From the NCBI RefSeq assembly GCF_004137355.1, contig NZ_SDVB01000311.1, forward strand, positions 1 through 64,000: a stretch of DNA of 64,000 bases. The letters are read 5' to 3'. The stretch comes from Ciceribacter ferrooxidans. Lineage in GTDB: Bacteria > Pseudomonadota > Alphaproteobacteria > Rhizobiales > Rhizobiaceae. The notes below the pieces were generated by a model that saw nothing but the letters and a program-made list of their open reading frames with translations, did not search any database and was not told the origin of the DNA. The translations under genes were made by a program, and so were the position numbers. Positions within the stretch are counted from its first letter, which is position 1. Each line of letters begins with the position of its first letter. This document shows positions 19,735 through 29,959 of the stretch, piece after piece.

Positions 19735-20975
19735 CAACTCCGATAATCGCCGTTGATCGCGACATATTCCTTGGTGAGATCGCAAGTCCAGACGGTCGCC
19801 TGACCGTTGCCGAGGCCGACATCAACCCGGATTGCGACATCATCCTCCTTCATCACTGCACTCGCAGCGGCTTCGGAGTAACCGGGATCCCGCTCACCGT
19901 TGACCGCCACGCGGACATCGCCAAACCAGATGGCAAGCCGGTCACGATCGGCCACTTCGCCGGACTTTCCGACGGCCATGACCACACGGCCCCAGTTCGC
20001 ATCTTCACCGGCAACCGCCGTCTTGACGAGCGGGGAGTTGGCGATCGACAGGCCAATGCGCTTCGCAGCTCCGTCATTTTCGGCGCCAGTGACGGTAATC
20101 GCGATCATCTTTCGCGCACCTTCGCCGTCACGGACCACCTGCAATGCCAAGTCCTTGAGAAGATCATCGAGCGCGGCCCTGAAGCCATCAAGGCGGACAT
20201 CGTCTGCAGATTCGACACGTACCTGACCGTCCGCGGCGGCAGCGCCGGTCGCAAACAGCATCAGCGTGTCGGAAGTGGAGGTGTCACTGTCGACCGTTAC
20301 GGAATTGAAGCTCGGGCCGACGCCGGCAGAAAGAAGCGCCTGAAGCGCTGGAGCCGCAATGTCCGCGTCGGTGACCACGAAAGACAGCATCGTCGCCATG
20401 TCCGGCGCGATCATACCCGCGCCCTTGGCAATGCCGTTGATCGTCACGTTGACACCGTCGATCTTTGCCGTTCGGGTCGCCACCTTTGGATAGGTGTCGG
20501 TCGTCATGATCGCCTTGGCTGCTTCCAGCCAGAAGTCGCCGGTCGCGCTCTTGGCCATCTCGCCTAGAACGCCGGAGAACTTGGTCGCATCGAGCGGCTC
20601 GCCGATGACGCCGGTGGAGGCGAGATAGATCTCTTTCTCCACACAGCCAAGTGCCGCGGCCGCCGATTTCGCCGTCAGTGCGGTCGCCGCCTTGCCCTTC
20701 ATGCCGGTGAACGCATTGGCGTTGCCCGAATTGACAACCACACCGCGCGCAACGCCGTGGGGAAGATTCTCGCGGCAGAAATCAACCGGCGCCGACGGAC
20801 ATTTGGAACGGGTGAACACACCGGCAACGGCCGCGGGCTTGTCGAAGGCCATCAGCAGGACGTCAGTGCGGTTCTTGTACTTTATGCCGGCTGCTGCGGT
20901 CGCCATGCGCACGCCGCGGACCGGCGGCATGGTGGGATAGGACTTGGGAGCAAGCGGGGAAACGGTCGAGGACAT
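19734..20975 (-). CDS. argJ: Bifunctional ornithine acetyltransferase / N-acetylglutamate synthase
   Basis: 413 residues from ATG at 20975 ([18 protein letters not shown]). ArgJ transfers acetyl from N-acetylornithine to glutamate in the cyclic arginine pathway. The precursor cuts itself at the Ala-Thr bond of [16 protein letters not shown]; Thr195 is the nucleophile and new N-terminus of the beta chain. [10 protein letters not shown] and [11 protein letters not shown] are also typical. With argH (41543-42946) this is the second arginine gene in the window. A longer frame upstream has no similarity. Confidence 0.96.
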   Translation of the reverse strand: MSSTVSPLAPKSYPTMPPVRGVRMATAAAGIKYKNRTDVLLMAFDKPAAVAGVFTRSKCPSAPVDFCRENLPHGVARGVVVNSGNANAFTGMKGKAATALTAKSAAAALGCVEKEIYLASTGVIGEPLDATKFSGVLGEMAKSATGDFWLEAAKAIMTTDTYPKVATRTAKIDGVNVTINGIAKGAGMIAPDMATMLSFVVTDADIAAPALQALLSAGVGPSFNSVTVDSDTSTSDTLMLFATGAAAADGQVRVESADDVRLDGFRAALDDLLKDLALQVVRDGEGARKMIAITVTGAENDGAAKRIGLSIANSPLVKTAVAGEDANWGRVVMAVGKSGEVADRDRLAIWFGDVRVAVNGERDPGYSEAAASAVMKEDDVAIRVDVGLGNGQATVWTCDLTKEYVAINGDYRS

Positions 20976-21002
20976 TTCTTTGCAGCCTGAAATGATGCGA
21001 AG

Positions 21003-21037
21003 CACGAGAGGGAAGGCCCGCGCCGGCAGCGCGGGCC
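21003..21037 (-). terminator. Terminator between PPIase gene and argJ
   Basis: A 9-bp perfect stem (GGCCCGCGC with its complement, 21015-21037, loop of five) lies 15 bp past the PPIase stop on the minus strand and continues as TTCCCTCTCG. Strong stem, moderate T content. Confidence 0.7.
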
Positions 21038-21052
21038 GAAAGGCTGCCGCCG

Positions 21053-21898
21053 TTATTGCGGCTGCTTGTTCACGTCCTCATAACCCTTACGCAGGGCTTC
21101 ATCGACGATCTCGACCTTCTGGTCGGCCTTCGCCTTGGCAATCAGCTCGAGATACTTGTCACGCATGACGAGCTGGCGGACCTGCTGCGAGACGTCGTCG
21201 TAGGCCGGCGGCGGCGCATCGCGCTTGTCTTCGACCTTGATGACGTGGAATCCGAACTGGGTCTTGACCGGGGTCTTCGAGTAGGTGCCCTTCTCCATTG
21301 CGAAAGCGGCCTGTTCGAATTCCGGCACCATCCGCCCCTTGGTGAAGTAGCCGAGATCCCCACCTTCCGATTTGTTCGGATCGGTAGATTTCTCTTTCGC
21401 AAGCTCGACGAAATCCTTGCCCTTGTCGAGTTCGGCAATGACAGCCTTCGCCTCGTCTTCGGTCTTCACGAGGATGTGCCGCGCACGAACCTCCTCCTGC
21501 TTCGGCAGGCCGGCGATTTCCTTGTCGTAACGTGCCTTGACCTCGTCGTCCGTCACGGCGTCGACCACGTGCTTCTTGAAATACAGGTTATGAAGTTCCC
21601 GTTCAGCGATGAACTGCATGCGCTGCTGGTAGGCCGGGTCATCCTTCAGTCCCTCAGCCGTCGCGTTGCCTGCCAGGAGCTTCACATCGATGGCGCTCGA
21701 AAGAGCGGCAACCTTCTTCTGCTCATCGGGAAGCTGCGACAGCTGCGGATCGAGATTTGCGAGCGCGATATCGAGCTCGGACTGACGGATCTCGAGGTTG
21801 CCGACCTTCGCCACCAGGGCGTCTTCGGCAAAAGCAGGTACCTTAAGGCCCACGAGCGCCACGCATGCAGCAAGGGCAAGTTTATGATAGCGAGACAT
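21053..21898 (-). CDS. Periplasmic parvulin-type peptidyl-prolyl isomerase
   Basis: 281 residues. A signal peptide (about 1-24, ending VPAFA-EDA) is followed by a SurA-like N-terminal helical region and a parvulin rotamase domain at about 135-235 ([54 protein letters not shown]), then a charged C-terminal helix. It isomerises X-Pro bonds and should act as a chaperone for exported proteins. It is divergent from secA, the export motor, with about 240 bp between the two starts. Confidence 0.94.
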   Translation of the reverse strand: MSRYHKLALAACVALVGLKVPAFAEDALVAKVGNLEIRQSELDIALANLDPQLSQLPDEQKKVAALSSAIDVKLLAGNATAEGLKDDPAYQQRMQFIAERELHNLYFKKHVVDAVTDDEVKARYDKEIAGLPKQEEVRARHILVKTEDEAKAVIAELDKGKDFVELAKEKSTDPNKSEGGDLGYFTKGRMVPEFEQAAFAMEKGTYSKTPVKTQFGFHVIKVEDKRDAPPPAYDDVSQQVRQLVMRDKYLELIAKAKADQKVEIVDEALRKGYEDVNKQPQ

Positions 21899-21997
21899 GA
21901 GAGACCTTTCGAATAGGAAACCGCTTCAAACCGATTGAATCGGGCGAAAAGTTGTCGGATACGCCGGAAACCAACGCCTCCGCATCAACCTGTCCCG

Positions 21998-22026
21998 TTG
22001 ACATCATTCGACCCCCCTCTTATCTG
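21998..22026 (+). promoter_or_regulatory. Predicted sigma-70 promoter of secA
   Basis: TTGACA (21998-22003), a 17-base spacer and TATCTG (22021-22026). The -35 is perfect consensus and the pair also reads GTTGAC-N17-TTATCT in the rhizobial style. It gives a leader of about 105 bases before the chosen secA start at 22140. Confidence 0.65.
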
Positions 22027-22139
22027 TCACGCAACCTCGCGTCCAGAGATGTTTCCGGTGGCGGCACTCCATTTCGTCCGTGATCGGCTGCCGGCGAGCG
22101 CGCGCAATATGTGACGAAGTGTCAGAAAGGACCATGCTG

Positions 22140-24863
22140 ATGGTCAGTCTTGGTGGGCTCGCCCGCAAACTGTTCGGCTCGGCAAACGATCGCCGTATCC
22201 GCTCCTACCAGCCGAAGGTCGCGGCAATCAATGCTCTCGAAGACAGCATGAAGGCTCTGGACGACGGAGCACTCGCCGCAAAGACGGTGGAGTTCCGCGA
22301 ACAGCTTGCCGCCGGCAAGACCCTCGACGACCTTCTCGTCCCCGCCTTCGCCGTTGCCCGCGAGGCGGCCCGCCGGACACTTGGGCTGCGGCCTTTCGAC
22401 GTTCAGCTCGTTGGCGCGATGATCCTGAACGATAATTCGATCGCCGAAATGAAGACGGGCGAAGGCAAGACCCTCGTCGCGACGCTTGCCGTCTACCTGA
22501 ACGCGCTCGCCGGCAAGGGCGTCCACGTCGTGACCGTCAACGATTACCTTGCCAAGCGCGACTCTACGACCATGGGCAAGCTCTACGGCTTCCTCGGCAT
22601 GACTACGGGCGTGATCGTCCACGGCCTGTCGGACGAAGAGCGCCGGGCCGCCTATGCCTGCGACATTACCTACGCGACGAATAACGAACTCGGTTTCGAT
22701 TACCTACGCGACAACATGAAGTACGAGCGCTCGCAGATGGTGCAGCGCGACCACAACTATGCGATCGTCGACGAAGTGGACTCGATCCTGGTCGACGAGG
22801 CCCGCACGCCGCTCATCATCTCCGGCCCGCTCGACGACCGTTCCGACCTCTACACGACGATCGATGCCTTCATTCCGCTTCTGTCGGAAGAAGACTACGA
22901 GATCGACGAAAAGCAGCGCTCGGCAAACTTCTCCGAGGTCGGCACAGAGAAGCTCGAGAACCTGCTGCGGGAAGCCAACCTTCTGAAGGGTGCTTCGCTG
23001 TACGACGTCGAAAACGTCGCCATCGTCCACCACATCAACAATGCACTGAAGGCGCATAAGCTCTTCACCCGCGACAAGGACTACATCGTTCGCAACGGCG
23101 AGGTCGTCATCATCGACGAGTTCACCGGCCGTATGATGCCGGGCCGACGCTATTCGGAAGGGCAGCACCAGGCGCTTGAAGCCAAGGAAAAGGTGCAGAT
23201 CCAGCCTGAAAACCAGACGCTGGCCTCTATCACCTTCCAGAACTACTTCCGCATGTACGACAAGCTTGCCGGCATGACCGGCACCGCGGCGACCGAAGCG
23301 GAAGAATTCGCCAACATCTATGGCCTCGACGTGGTCGAGGTTCCGACGAACCTCCCGATCCAGCGCATCGACGAGGACGACGAGGTTTACCGGACCGCCG
23401 AAGAGAAGTTCCGGGCAATCATTGAAGAAATCAAGACGGCCAACGGACGCGGCCAGCCGGTACTCGTCGGAACCACCTCGATCGAGAAGTCGGAACTCCT
23501 TGCAGCTTTGCTTAAGCAATCCGGCTTCCAGGATTTCTCCGTGCTCAACGCACGCTATCATGAGCAAGAGGCCTATATCGTCGGCCAGGCTGGCGTGCCG
23601 GGTGCGGTGACCATCGCCACCAACATGGCCGGCCGCGGTACCGACATCCAGCTCGGCGGCAACCTCGAAATGCGGATCGAGCGGGAAACGGCCGAGATGG
23701 AGGACGGCGCGGAACGCGACGCCAGGATTGCGGCAATCAAGGACGAGGTTGCTCGGCTCAAGCAGAAGGCGCTCGAAGCGGGCGGCCTCTATGTCATCGC
23801 CAGCGAGCGGCACGAAAGCCGCCGTATCGACAACCAGCTGCGCGGTCGTTCCGGCCGTCAGGGTGACCCCGGCCGTTCCAAGTTCTACCTGTCGCTCCAG
23901 GACGATCTGATGCGCATCTTCGGTTCCGACCGGATGGACGGGATGCTGCAGAAGCTGGGCCTGAAGGAAGGTGAGGCGATCGTCCACCCCTGGATCAACA
24001 AGGCACTCGAACGTGCTCAGAAGAAGGTCGAGGCGCGAAACTTCGACATCCGCAAGAATCTTCTGAAATACGACGACGTTCTCAACGACCAGCGCAAGGT
24101 CATCTTCGAGCAGCGTCTCGAACTCATGGATTCTCCAGATGTTTCGGCAACAATCGCCGACATGCGCAATGACGTCATCGAGTCGCTTGTGGGTCTCCAC
24201 ATTCCTGAGCGTGCCTACGCCGAGCAATGGGACACGGTGGGCCTCAGGGCGGCCGTCGCACGGATCCTCAATCTCGACCTTCCGATCGAGGAATGGGGGA
24301 GAGAGGAAGGCATCGCCGACGATGATATCCTCGCGCGCATCACGGAAGCCACGGACAAGGCTGTTGCCGACAAGGCCGAACGTTTCGGTCCGGAAATCAT
24401 GCATTATGTCGAACGCTCCGTCGTGCTCCAGACGATCGACCAGCTCTGGCGGGAACATATCGTCAATCTCGACCACCTGCGTTCGGTGGTCGGTTTCCGC
24501 GGCTACGCCCAGCGCGATCCGCTGCAGGAGTACAAGGCCGAAGCCTTCGAGCTTTTCCAGGCACTGCTTGCAAATCTCCGTGAAGCCGTGACGACGCAGA
24601 TGATGCGGGTCGAACTTGTACGTGAAGCGCCGCCGCCGTCGGTTCCCGAGATGGAAGGCCATCATATCGATGCGACGACCGGCGAGGACGACTTCAATGA
24701 GGGTGGGGCCGCAGGCGCCCTGCTGGCCCCCGACTACGTCGCTCCGGAAAACCGCAACCCCGAGGATCCGTCCACGTGGGGCAAGGTCGGCCGCAACGAG
24801 ACCTGCCCTTGCGGCTCCGGCAAGAAGTACAAGCATTGCCACGGCGCCTTCGAACAGGCGTAA
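22140..24863 (+). CDS. secA: Protein translocase motor SecA
   Basis: 907 residues. The ATPase drives unfolded preproteins through SecYEG. Walker A MKTGEGKT begins at about 104; [19 protein letters not shown] is the DEAD-box region; the preprotein cross-linking domain, the second ATPase half ([11 protein letters not shown]) and the helical scaffold follow. The C-terminal zinc finger [14 protein letters not shown], which binds SecB and phospholipid, is intact at about 889-902. I chose ATG at 22140 ([13 protein letters not shown], the usual start) because AAAGGA lies eight bases upstream; the ATG at 22134 is only two bases from it. Confidence 0.98.
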   Translation: MVSLGGLARKLFGSANDRRIRSYQPKVAAINALEDSMKALDDGALAAKTVEFREQLAAGKTLDDLLVPAFAVAREAARRTLGLRPFDVQLVGAMILNDNSIAEMKTGEGKTLVATLAVYLNALAGKGVHVVTVNDYLAKRDSTTMGKLYGFLGMTTGVIVHGLSDEERRAAYACDITYATNNELGFDYLRDNMKYERSQMVQRDHNYAIVDEVDSILVDEARTPLIISGPLDDRSDLYTTIDAFIPLLSEEDYEIDEKQRSANFSEVGTEKLENLLREANLLKGASLYDVENVAIVHHINNALKAHKLFTRDKDYIVRNGEVVIIDEFTGRMMPGRRYSEGQHQALEAKEKVQIQPENQTLASITFQNYFRMYDKLAGMTGTAATEAEEFANIYGLDVVEVPTNLPIQRIDEDDEVYRTAEEKFRAIIEEIKTANGRGQPVLVGTTSIEKSELLAALLKQSGFQDFSVLNARYHEQEAYIVGQAGVPGAVTIATNMAGRGTDIQLGGNLEMRIERETAEMEDGAERDARIAAIKDEVARLKQKALEAGGLYVIASERHESRRIDNQLRGRSGRQGDPGRSKFYLSLQDDLMRIFGSDRMDGMLQKLGLKEGEAIVHPWINKALERAQKKVEARNFDIRKNLLKYDDVLNDQRKVIFEQRLELMDSPDVSATIADMRNDVIESLVGLHIPERAYAEQWDTVGLRAAVARILNLDLPIEEWGREEGIADDDILARITEATDKAVADKAERFGPEIMHYVERSVVLQTIDQLWREHIVNLDHLRSVVGFRGYAQRDPLQEYKAEAFELFQALLANLREAVTTQMMRVELVREAPPPSVPEMEGHHIDATTGEDDFNEGGAAGALLAPDYVAPENRNPEDPSTWGKVGRNETCPCGSGKKYKHCHGAFEQA

Positions 24864-24884
24864 GAGGCAAGAACGGAACTCTGG

Positions 24885-24909
24885 AAGGCGGCTTACGGGC
24901 CGCCTTTTT
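24885..24909 (+). terminator. Terminator after secA
   Basis: AAGGCGGC, a six-base loop and GCCGCCTT followed by TTT (24885-24909), beginning 22 bp after the secA stop. Classic intrinsic terminator. Confidence 0.9.
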
Positions 24910-25008
24910 GCATTCTGGTGACACACCGCATGCGCGGTAGAGGAACCGTTTTTTAACCCTGAATGGGCACAGTACACCGATCAGTATTGCGTCATCGGTG
25001 AGTATAGC

Positions 25009-26427
25009 GTGTCGATCCCGGCAGTGATCCAGTTTGCGGAAAAGTTACTGCCGAGCAGCCTGCATCCGGCGTTCAGGCGGCTGGAGAGCGTGCTGCTGAG
25101 CGACGACGACAATGCCCAGTCCCGGCGCAAGGCGCTCATCGCCTTTGCAATCCGTGTCGTCAGCGCCGCCATCGCCCTTGTTTCCCAGATCATCCAGGCC
25201 CGGATCATGGGCGAGTTCGAATACGGCATATTCGTCTTCGTATGGGTCCTGGTCGTGCTCGCCGGGAACCTCTCCTGCCTCGGCTTTCATGCCACGATCA
25301 TCCGTTTCCTGCCGCAATACCAGGCCCTGGGAGAATATGACAGCATCCGCGGCCTGACCCACACCGCACGACGCTTCTCGATGTTGATGGCAAGCCTGCT
25401 CGCCATCGCGGGCATCCTCCTCCTGCAGTTTGCGGGCGACCGGATCGAAGCCTATTATGTCATGCCGCTGATCTTCGGCCTTGCCACGCTGCCGATGATT
25501 GCTCTGGGGGATGTCCTCGAGGGCACCGCCCGCGCCAACCACTGGACCATCGGGGCCCTCAGCCCGACCTATCTCATCCGTCCGACGCTGATCCTGCTCT
25601 TCATGGTCGTTGCCGTTCTTTTCGGCGCGCCGCATACGGCGACGACGGCCATGCAGGCGGCGTTGCTTGCCACCTATGTCACCTCCCTCAGCCAGTTCGC
25701 GGTCATCGAGTGGAGATTGCGGAAACGCTTCTCCTTCAATACGGGAAAGGTCGATTTCCTCGTTTGGTTCAAGGTCGCAATTCCGATCTTCCTGATCGAG
25801 GGATTTTCCTTTCTGCTCACCAACTCGGATGTGGTCATCGTCGGCCTCTACCTCGATCCCGAACAGGTTGCCGTCTATTTCGCAGCGTCCAAGACCATGG
25901 CGCTCGTGCAGTTCGTCTATTTCGCCATAAAGACGGTCGTCGCGCCCCGGTTCTCGGCCATGATGGCGCAGTCGGACGTGCGGCAACTCGCGGTCTTCGC
26001 CGGCAACACCGTTCGCTGGAGCTTCTGGCCGTCGCTCCTGATGGGTTTCGCCGTATTGCTCTTCGGAAGGTTTCTTCTGATGCTGTTCGGCGAGGCCTTC
26101 ACGTCAGGCTATATCCTCATGGCGATCCTGCTTGCAGGCATTCTCTCGAAGGCGGTGGTCGGGCCTGGCGAAGTGCTGCTGACCATGGCCGGCCGGCAAG
26201 GACTTTGCGTGTGGCTTTACGTCGTCGCGCTCGCGACAAACATTGCTTTGAATGTTATTCTGATCCCGCACTTCGGCTTGGTGGGCGCGGCTTCAGCCAC
26301 CGCCGCAGCCATGATGGTCGAAGCGCTTCTCCTCCACCTCGCCGTGCGCGCTTCGCTCGGTATCGTACTTTTCGCATTCGCCAATCCGCTGGCAATCCTG
26401 GACAGAACAAGGCCATCCAGATCATGA
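25009..26427 (+). CDS. Oligosaccharide flippase / polysaccharide biosynthesis membrane protein
   Basis: 472 residues starting at GTG 25009, with GGTGAG seven bases upstream. About 12-14 hydrophobic segments are spread from residue 45 to the end (IAFAIRVVSAAIALVSQ, GIFVFVWVLVVLAG, VDFLVWFKVAIPIFLIEG and others). The pattern matches the Wzx/MATE-like superfamily (MOP) that flips lipid-linked sugars across the inner membrane. No glycosyltransferase lies nearby, so the cargo is unknown. The stop overlaps the start of the acyltransferase gene by four bases (ATGA), which ties the two together. Confidence 0.9.
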   Translation: MSIPAVIQFAEKLLPSSLHPAFRRLESVLLSDDDNAQSRRKALIAFAIRVVSAAIALVSQIIQARIMGEFEYGIFVFVWVLVVLAGNLSCLGFHATIIRFLPQYQALGEYDSIRGLTHTARRFSMLMASLLAIAGILLLQFAGDRIEAYYVMPLIFGLATLPMIALGDVLEGTARANHWTIGALSPTYLIRPTLILLFMVVAVLFGAPHTATTAMQAALLATYVTSLSQFAVIEWRLRKRFSFNTGKVDFLVWFKVAIPIFLIEGFSFLLTNSDVVIVGLYLDPEQVAVYFAASKTMALVQFVYFAIKTVVAPRFSAMMAQSDVRQLAVFAGNTVRWSFWPSLLMGFAVLLFGRFLLMLFGEAFTSGYILMAILLAGILSKAVVGPGEVLLTMAGRQGLCVWLYVVALATNIALNVILIPHFGLVGAASATAAAMMVEALLLHLAVRASLGIVLFAFANPLAILDRTRPSRS

Positions 26428-27704
26428 TGCAGCCGCCGATCTTCAACGACAGCAAGAATGGTCCCGACAGCCTCCCTCCCGGGGCACTTTCGGTCGACGG
26501 ACGTCCAGGTGTCGTCGCCGACGTGCGCATCGCCGTCGGGCGTCCGGGGCGTCACCTTGCGCTCTATCCCGGACGCATGGGGTACGATCTGCAGGAGGAA
26601 CTCGACTTCCTGACTTATCGGGCAATGGAGCCCAACATCTTCTTCGCTGCCCGTTTCCTCGCGCCGGCTATGCCACGACTCGAGGACCGGCAGATCCGCA
26701 TCGCCATCATTCGCGATGAGGTCGGCACGCGCAGCCGCATGCGCCTGTTGATGCCGTTCTCCATCGAGAAGCCGGGCTTCTCCGTCGGCCCTTCGATCAT
26801 CAGGGTTTGGGCCAACGACTTCGGTCCGCTCGGAACGCCGCTCGTCGACGCTGAGGATGCGGCGGAGACGATCGACAACCTCTTCGAGGCGCTCGCCGCA
26901 CCGGAGGCAAAACTCCCCGCTGTCCTCGTCCTGCCCAGCCTTCGTGTCAACGGCCCGTTCGCCAAGCTCGCGAGAGCGCTGGCCCTCAGCCGGGACCTGC
27001 CCGTGACGATCACCAATCCTTCCCAGCGCCCGATGCTCGAGAGCTATGAGGACGGCAACACCTACCTCAAAAACGCCATCTCCAGGGGGCACCTGAAGGA
27101 TATCCGCCGGCAGCGCCGGTTGCTCGCCCAGGAGGGCGAACTTGTCTACGGCGTCGCCCGACAGCCCGAGGAGATCCGGCTGCGTATGGAGGAGTTCCTC
27201 TCGCTCGAGGCAAGGGGTTGGAAGGGGAAAAAGCGGACCGCGCTCCTCAACGACCGTTACCGTTCAGCTTTCGCCCGTGAAGCCGTCAGCAACCTTGCCG
27301 AGGTCGACGCGGTGCGCGTTCACACGCTCGACCTCGACGGTAAAGCGGTCGCCTCGATGATCGTCTTCATCATGGCCGGCGAGGCCTACACTTGGAAAAC
27401 CACGTTCGACGAGGATTATGCCCGCTTCTCACCCGGCAAGCTGCTTGCCGCGGACCTGACCGTCTGGCACCTCGAAGACGCCAACATCGTGCGCACGGAC
27501 TCGTCCACCGAGGCCGAACAGACCATGCTGCACCGCATGTGGCGGGAACGCGAGGAGATGGCGACGGTGGTCATTGGTCTCAACCGCAACGCCGACCGTG
27601 ATGTCCGGCAGGTTGCGACGCAACTTCATCTTTACAGAAATACCCGCAATCTCGCACGGATGCTGCGCGACAAGATCCTGTCGCGCCGGTTTGGTGATCG
27701 CTGA
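26424..27704 (+). CDS. GNAT/CelD-like acyltransferase
   Basis: 426 residues from ATG at 26424 (a second ATG follows at once), overlapping the flippase stop. The C-terminal half matches the BioF2-like acetyltransferase domain of CelD/BcsL-type proteins: IRLRMEEFLSLEARGWKGKKRTALL, then VRVHTLDLDGKAVASMIVFIMAGEAYTWKT and DEDYARFSPGKLLAADLTVWHLED. Such proteins acylate sugars or lipid-linked intermediates in polysaccharide synthesis. No signal peptide is evident, so it is cytosolic. With the flippase it probably forms a two-gene polysaccharide-modification unit (inference). It ends seven bases before the acyl-CoA synthetase gene on the other strand. Confidence 0.88.
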   Translation: MMQPPIFNDSKNGPDSLPPGALSVDGRPGVVADVRIAVGRPGRHLALYPGRMGYDLQEELDFLTYRAMEPNIFFAARFLAPAMPRLEDRQIRIAIIRDEVGTRSRMRLLMPFSIEKPGFSVGPSIIRVWANDFGPLGTPLVDAEDAAETIDNLFEALAAPEAKLPAVLVLPSLRVNGPFAKLARALALSRDLPVTITNPSQRPMLESYEDGNTYLKNAISRGHLKDIRRQRRLLAQEGELVYGVARQPEEIRLRMEEFLSLEARGWKGKKRTALLNDRYRSAFAREAVSNLAEVDAVRVHTLDLDGKAVASMIVFIMAGEAYTWKTTFDEDYARFSPGKLLAADLTVWHLEDANIVRTDSSTEAEQTMLHRMWREREEMATVVIGLNRNADRDVRQVATQLHLYRNTRNLARMLRDKILSRRFGDR

Positions 27705-27711
27705 GGGCGTT

Positions 27712-29352
27712 TTACTCCGCAGCGAAACCCGCTGTCTCCTGCTCGCGCAGAAGCCGACGGATCACTTTGCCCGACGTCGTCAACGGCAGCTCGTCCACGA
27801 AGGTAACCTCGCGAGGATATTCGTGCATCGACAACCGCTGCTTGACCCACAAACGAAGATCGTCCGCCAACTCGGGACCCGGGACATGGCCGGGCCTGAG
27901 AACGACGAAGGCCTTGACGATTTCCGTGCGGAGCGGATCCGGCTTTCCGATCACCGCCGCGAGATGCACCGCCGGATGGCCAAGGAGGCAATCCTCGATC
28001 TCGGTCGGTCCGATCCGGTAACCGGATGAGGTGATGACGTCGTCGTCGCGACCGAGAAAGAAGAAATAGCCCTCTTCGTCCCTCCGGCCCACGTCACCCG
28101 TCGTCATCCAATCGCCGATGAACTTGGCGGCGGTCGCTTCCGGCTTCTGCCAGTACTCAAGGAACATCACCGGATCCGGGCGACGGATCGCGATCTGTCC
28201 GGCAGCGCCTGCCGGAAGGACATTTCCATCCGGATCGATGATCGCGACATCATGGCCAGGCACCGGCCGTCCGATCGCGCCGGCCTTGGTGACGCCGAGA
28301 TGAGCCGCCGACGAGAGAACGAAATTGCACTCCGTTTGGCCGTAGAATTCGTTGGGCACGATCCCGAGCGCCGACTTTACCCACTCGTAGGTCTCTCGTC
28401 CGAGAGCTTCGCCGGCACTGCCTATGCTGCGCAGAACAAGATCGTATCTGTCTCGCGGATGCTCCACGATCTTCATCAGCCGCAGGGCCGTCGGCGGGAT
28501 GAAGGCGTTGCGGACCTTCATTTCAGCCATGATACGGAACGCCATAAGCGGATCGAATTTCTGGGCGGGCGACGAGACGACCGGAATTCCGAGCAGCAGC
28601 GCCGGAAGGAGCGCGTTGAGCAGGCCTCCGGCCCAAGCCCAGTCCGCCGGCGTCCACATCTTGTCTCCCGGCATCGGCGGAAGGGCATGTGCCATCTGGA
28701 AACCCGGCATATGCCCGGGAAGAACGCGGTGCCCGTGCAGGGCGCCCTTTGGCGGCCCGGTCGTCCCCGAGGTGAAGATCATCAGCGCAGGCTTGTCGGG
28801 GCCACCCTCTACCACTTCGAAGACGGAGGGATGATCGTCGATCAATCGGGCAAAGGATAGGACCGGGGCACCGCCCTCGTCGATCGAGATCACGTGCTTG
28901 AGTTCGGGCAGGCGCCCGCGGATCGGCGCAAGACGCAAAAGGCCGAAGTCGTTGGTAACCACCACCTTGGCGCCGGACACCCGAAGGCGAAATTCGAGCG
29001 CTTCTTCCCCGAAAAGAAGAGCAAGCGGCAGTGCGATGCCCCCGATCTTGTAAATCGAAACATGCGCGATGACCGTCTCGAAGGACTGCGGCAGCAGCAG
29101 GGCCACACGGTCGCCGGCGACGACCCCCAGCGAATGCAGGGCATGCGCAAACGCTGCAGAACGCTCGGAAAGCCCTCGATAGGTCATCGACTGATGATTG
29201 CCGTCGGGGCTAAAGTGTTCTAGGCAGACCCGCTCAGGATCGCGCGCCGCCCACTCATCGCTGACGGCGCGTCCGATATTGAAGTCCTCGGGTATCTTCC
29301 ACGAGAAGTCGCGGAGGATGCTTTCGTAAGAACTGCTTGCTGGCAGAAACAT
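27712..29352 (-). CDS. AMP-forming acyl-CoA synthetase
   Basis: 546 residues from ATG at 29352 (MFLPASSSYESILRDF); ATGs at 29370 and 29388 are alternatives, none with a strong ribosome site. The adenylate-forming signatures are complete: P-loop MIFTSGTTGPPKG, NEFYGQTE, the TGDVGRRDEEGYFFFLGR hinge region with DDDVITSSGYRIGP, and the catalytic Lys in LTTSGKVIRR near the C-terminus. It makes an acyl-CoA with ATP giving AMP. The middle-sized binding region suggests a short or medium acyl chain, but the substrate cannot be read from sequence. Monocistronic as far as I can see. Confidence 0.9.
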   Translation of the reverse strand: MFLPASSSYESILRDFSWKIPEDFNIGRAVSDEWAARDPERVCLEHFSPDGNHQSMTYRGLSERSAAFAHALHSLGVVAGDRVALLLPQSFETVIAHVSIYKIGGIALPLALLFGEEALEFRLRVSGAKVVVTNDFGLLRLAPIRGRLPELKHVISIDEGGAPVLSFARLIDDHPSVFEVVEGGPDKPALMIFTSGTTGPPKGALHGHRVLPGHMPGFQMAHALPPMPGDKMWTPADWAWAGGLLNALLPALLLGIPVVSSPAQKFDPLMAFRIMAEMKVRNAFIPPTALRLMKIVEHPRDRYDLVLRSIGSAGEALGRETYEWVKSALGIVPNEFYGQTECNFVLSSAAHLGVTKAGAIGRPVPGHDVAIIDPDGNVLPAGAAGQIAIRRPDPVMFLEYWQKPEATAAKFIGDWMTTGDVGRRDEEGYFFFLGRDDDVITSSGYRIGPTEIEDCLLGHPAVHLAAVIGKPDPLRTEIVKAFVVLRPGHVPGPELADDLRLWVKQRLSMHEYPREVTFVDELPLTTSGKVIRRLLREQETAGFAAE

Positions 29353-29443
29353 GCCGGTATCCCGTCTCATATCGGGAACTGCTAGCATTCGTTTCGCAGG
29401 TGCACAACGAGAAAGGCAGCCGTCGCGCCGGACCGCCGATCAC

Positions 29444-29851
29444 CTATACCGCCGCCAAGCGGCCTTTGATGTAGCGATACTCCTGGGTCCTGCCACCGAA
29501 TCCGTAGGCGGCCGCCGAAACCTCGTGGACGAACGCGTAACTCTCTGGATGCAGCTCGCCGAGAATATTCCCGACGCCTTCGTAGATGGCGGCAATATAG
29601 GCAGCGAGTTCATCCTTGGTGTTGGTGCCGTCGACCACCTTGATATCGAGCCAGAAGCTCTCCCGCTGCTGGTCTGCGAGCGACGGACCTCCTGCAAACC
29701 AGTGCTCAGGCTCGATATGCGCGATAGCGACCGCGGTAACCGTCGGGTCCTTGCGAAGATGGCGTTGCGTAAGCTCGGTAACCTCGTGCGCAATCCGCTT
29801 TGAGCGTGCGGCGTCGGGACGAGTGGACAGGGTAATGTTGATGATCGGCAT
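29444..29851 (-). CDS. Tautomerase family protein
   Basis: 135 residues from ATG at 29851. The protein begins M-P-I-I-N-I-T-L, so removal of Met exposes the catalytic N-terminal Pro of the 4-oxalocrotonate tautomerase superfamily. The first 60 residues form the tautomerase beta-alpha-beta unit (TVTAVAIAHIEPEHWFAGG); at about 135 residues it is a fused two-unit form like malonate semialdehyde decarboxylase or MIF relatives, not the 62-residue type. It is divergent from a LysR regulator gene that probably controls it. Substrate unknown. Confidence 0.88.
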   Translation of the reverse strand: MPIINITLSTRPDAARSKRIAHEVTELTQRHLRKDPTVTAVAIAHIEPEHWFAGGPSLADQQRESFWLDIKVVDGTNTKDELAAYIAAIYEGVGNILGELHPESYAFVHEVSAAAYGFGGRTQEYRYIKGRLAAV

Positions 29852-29913
29852 CGGCTGGCTCCCACAGTTGAATTCACGTTGTCGGCCAGCAGTGATGACA
29901 GTTTTCAAACATC

Positions 29914-29932
29914 AATAAAATTGGATTTTATT
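29914..29932. promoter_or_regulatory. Inverted repeat in the tautomerase/LysR divergent promoter
   Basis: AATAAAAT-TGG-ATTTTATT is a perfect 8-bp inverted repeat with a 3-bp centre, in an A/T-rich island within GC-rich DNA. It lies midway in the 108-bp gap between the divergent starts. It contains T-N11-A-like spacing and is the best candidate operator for the adjacent LysR protein. A second dyad, TCGAT-AAG-ATCGA, is at 29944-29956. Confidence 0.5.
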
Positions 29933-29959
29933 AGGCAAAAACTTCGATAAGATCGAATT

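Noticed and set aside
21931..21943. CCGATTGAATCGG dyad upstream of the PPIase gene
   Set aside because: Short single dyad with no regulator nearby; such a sequence is expected by chance at this scale.
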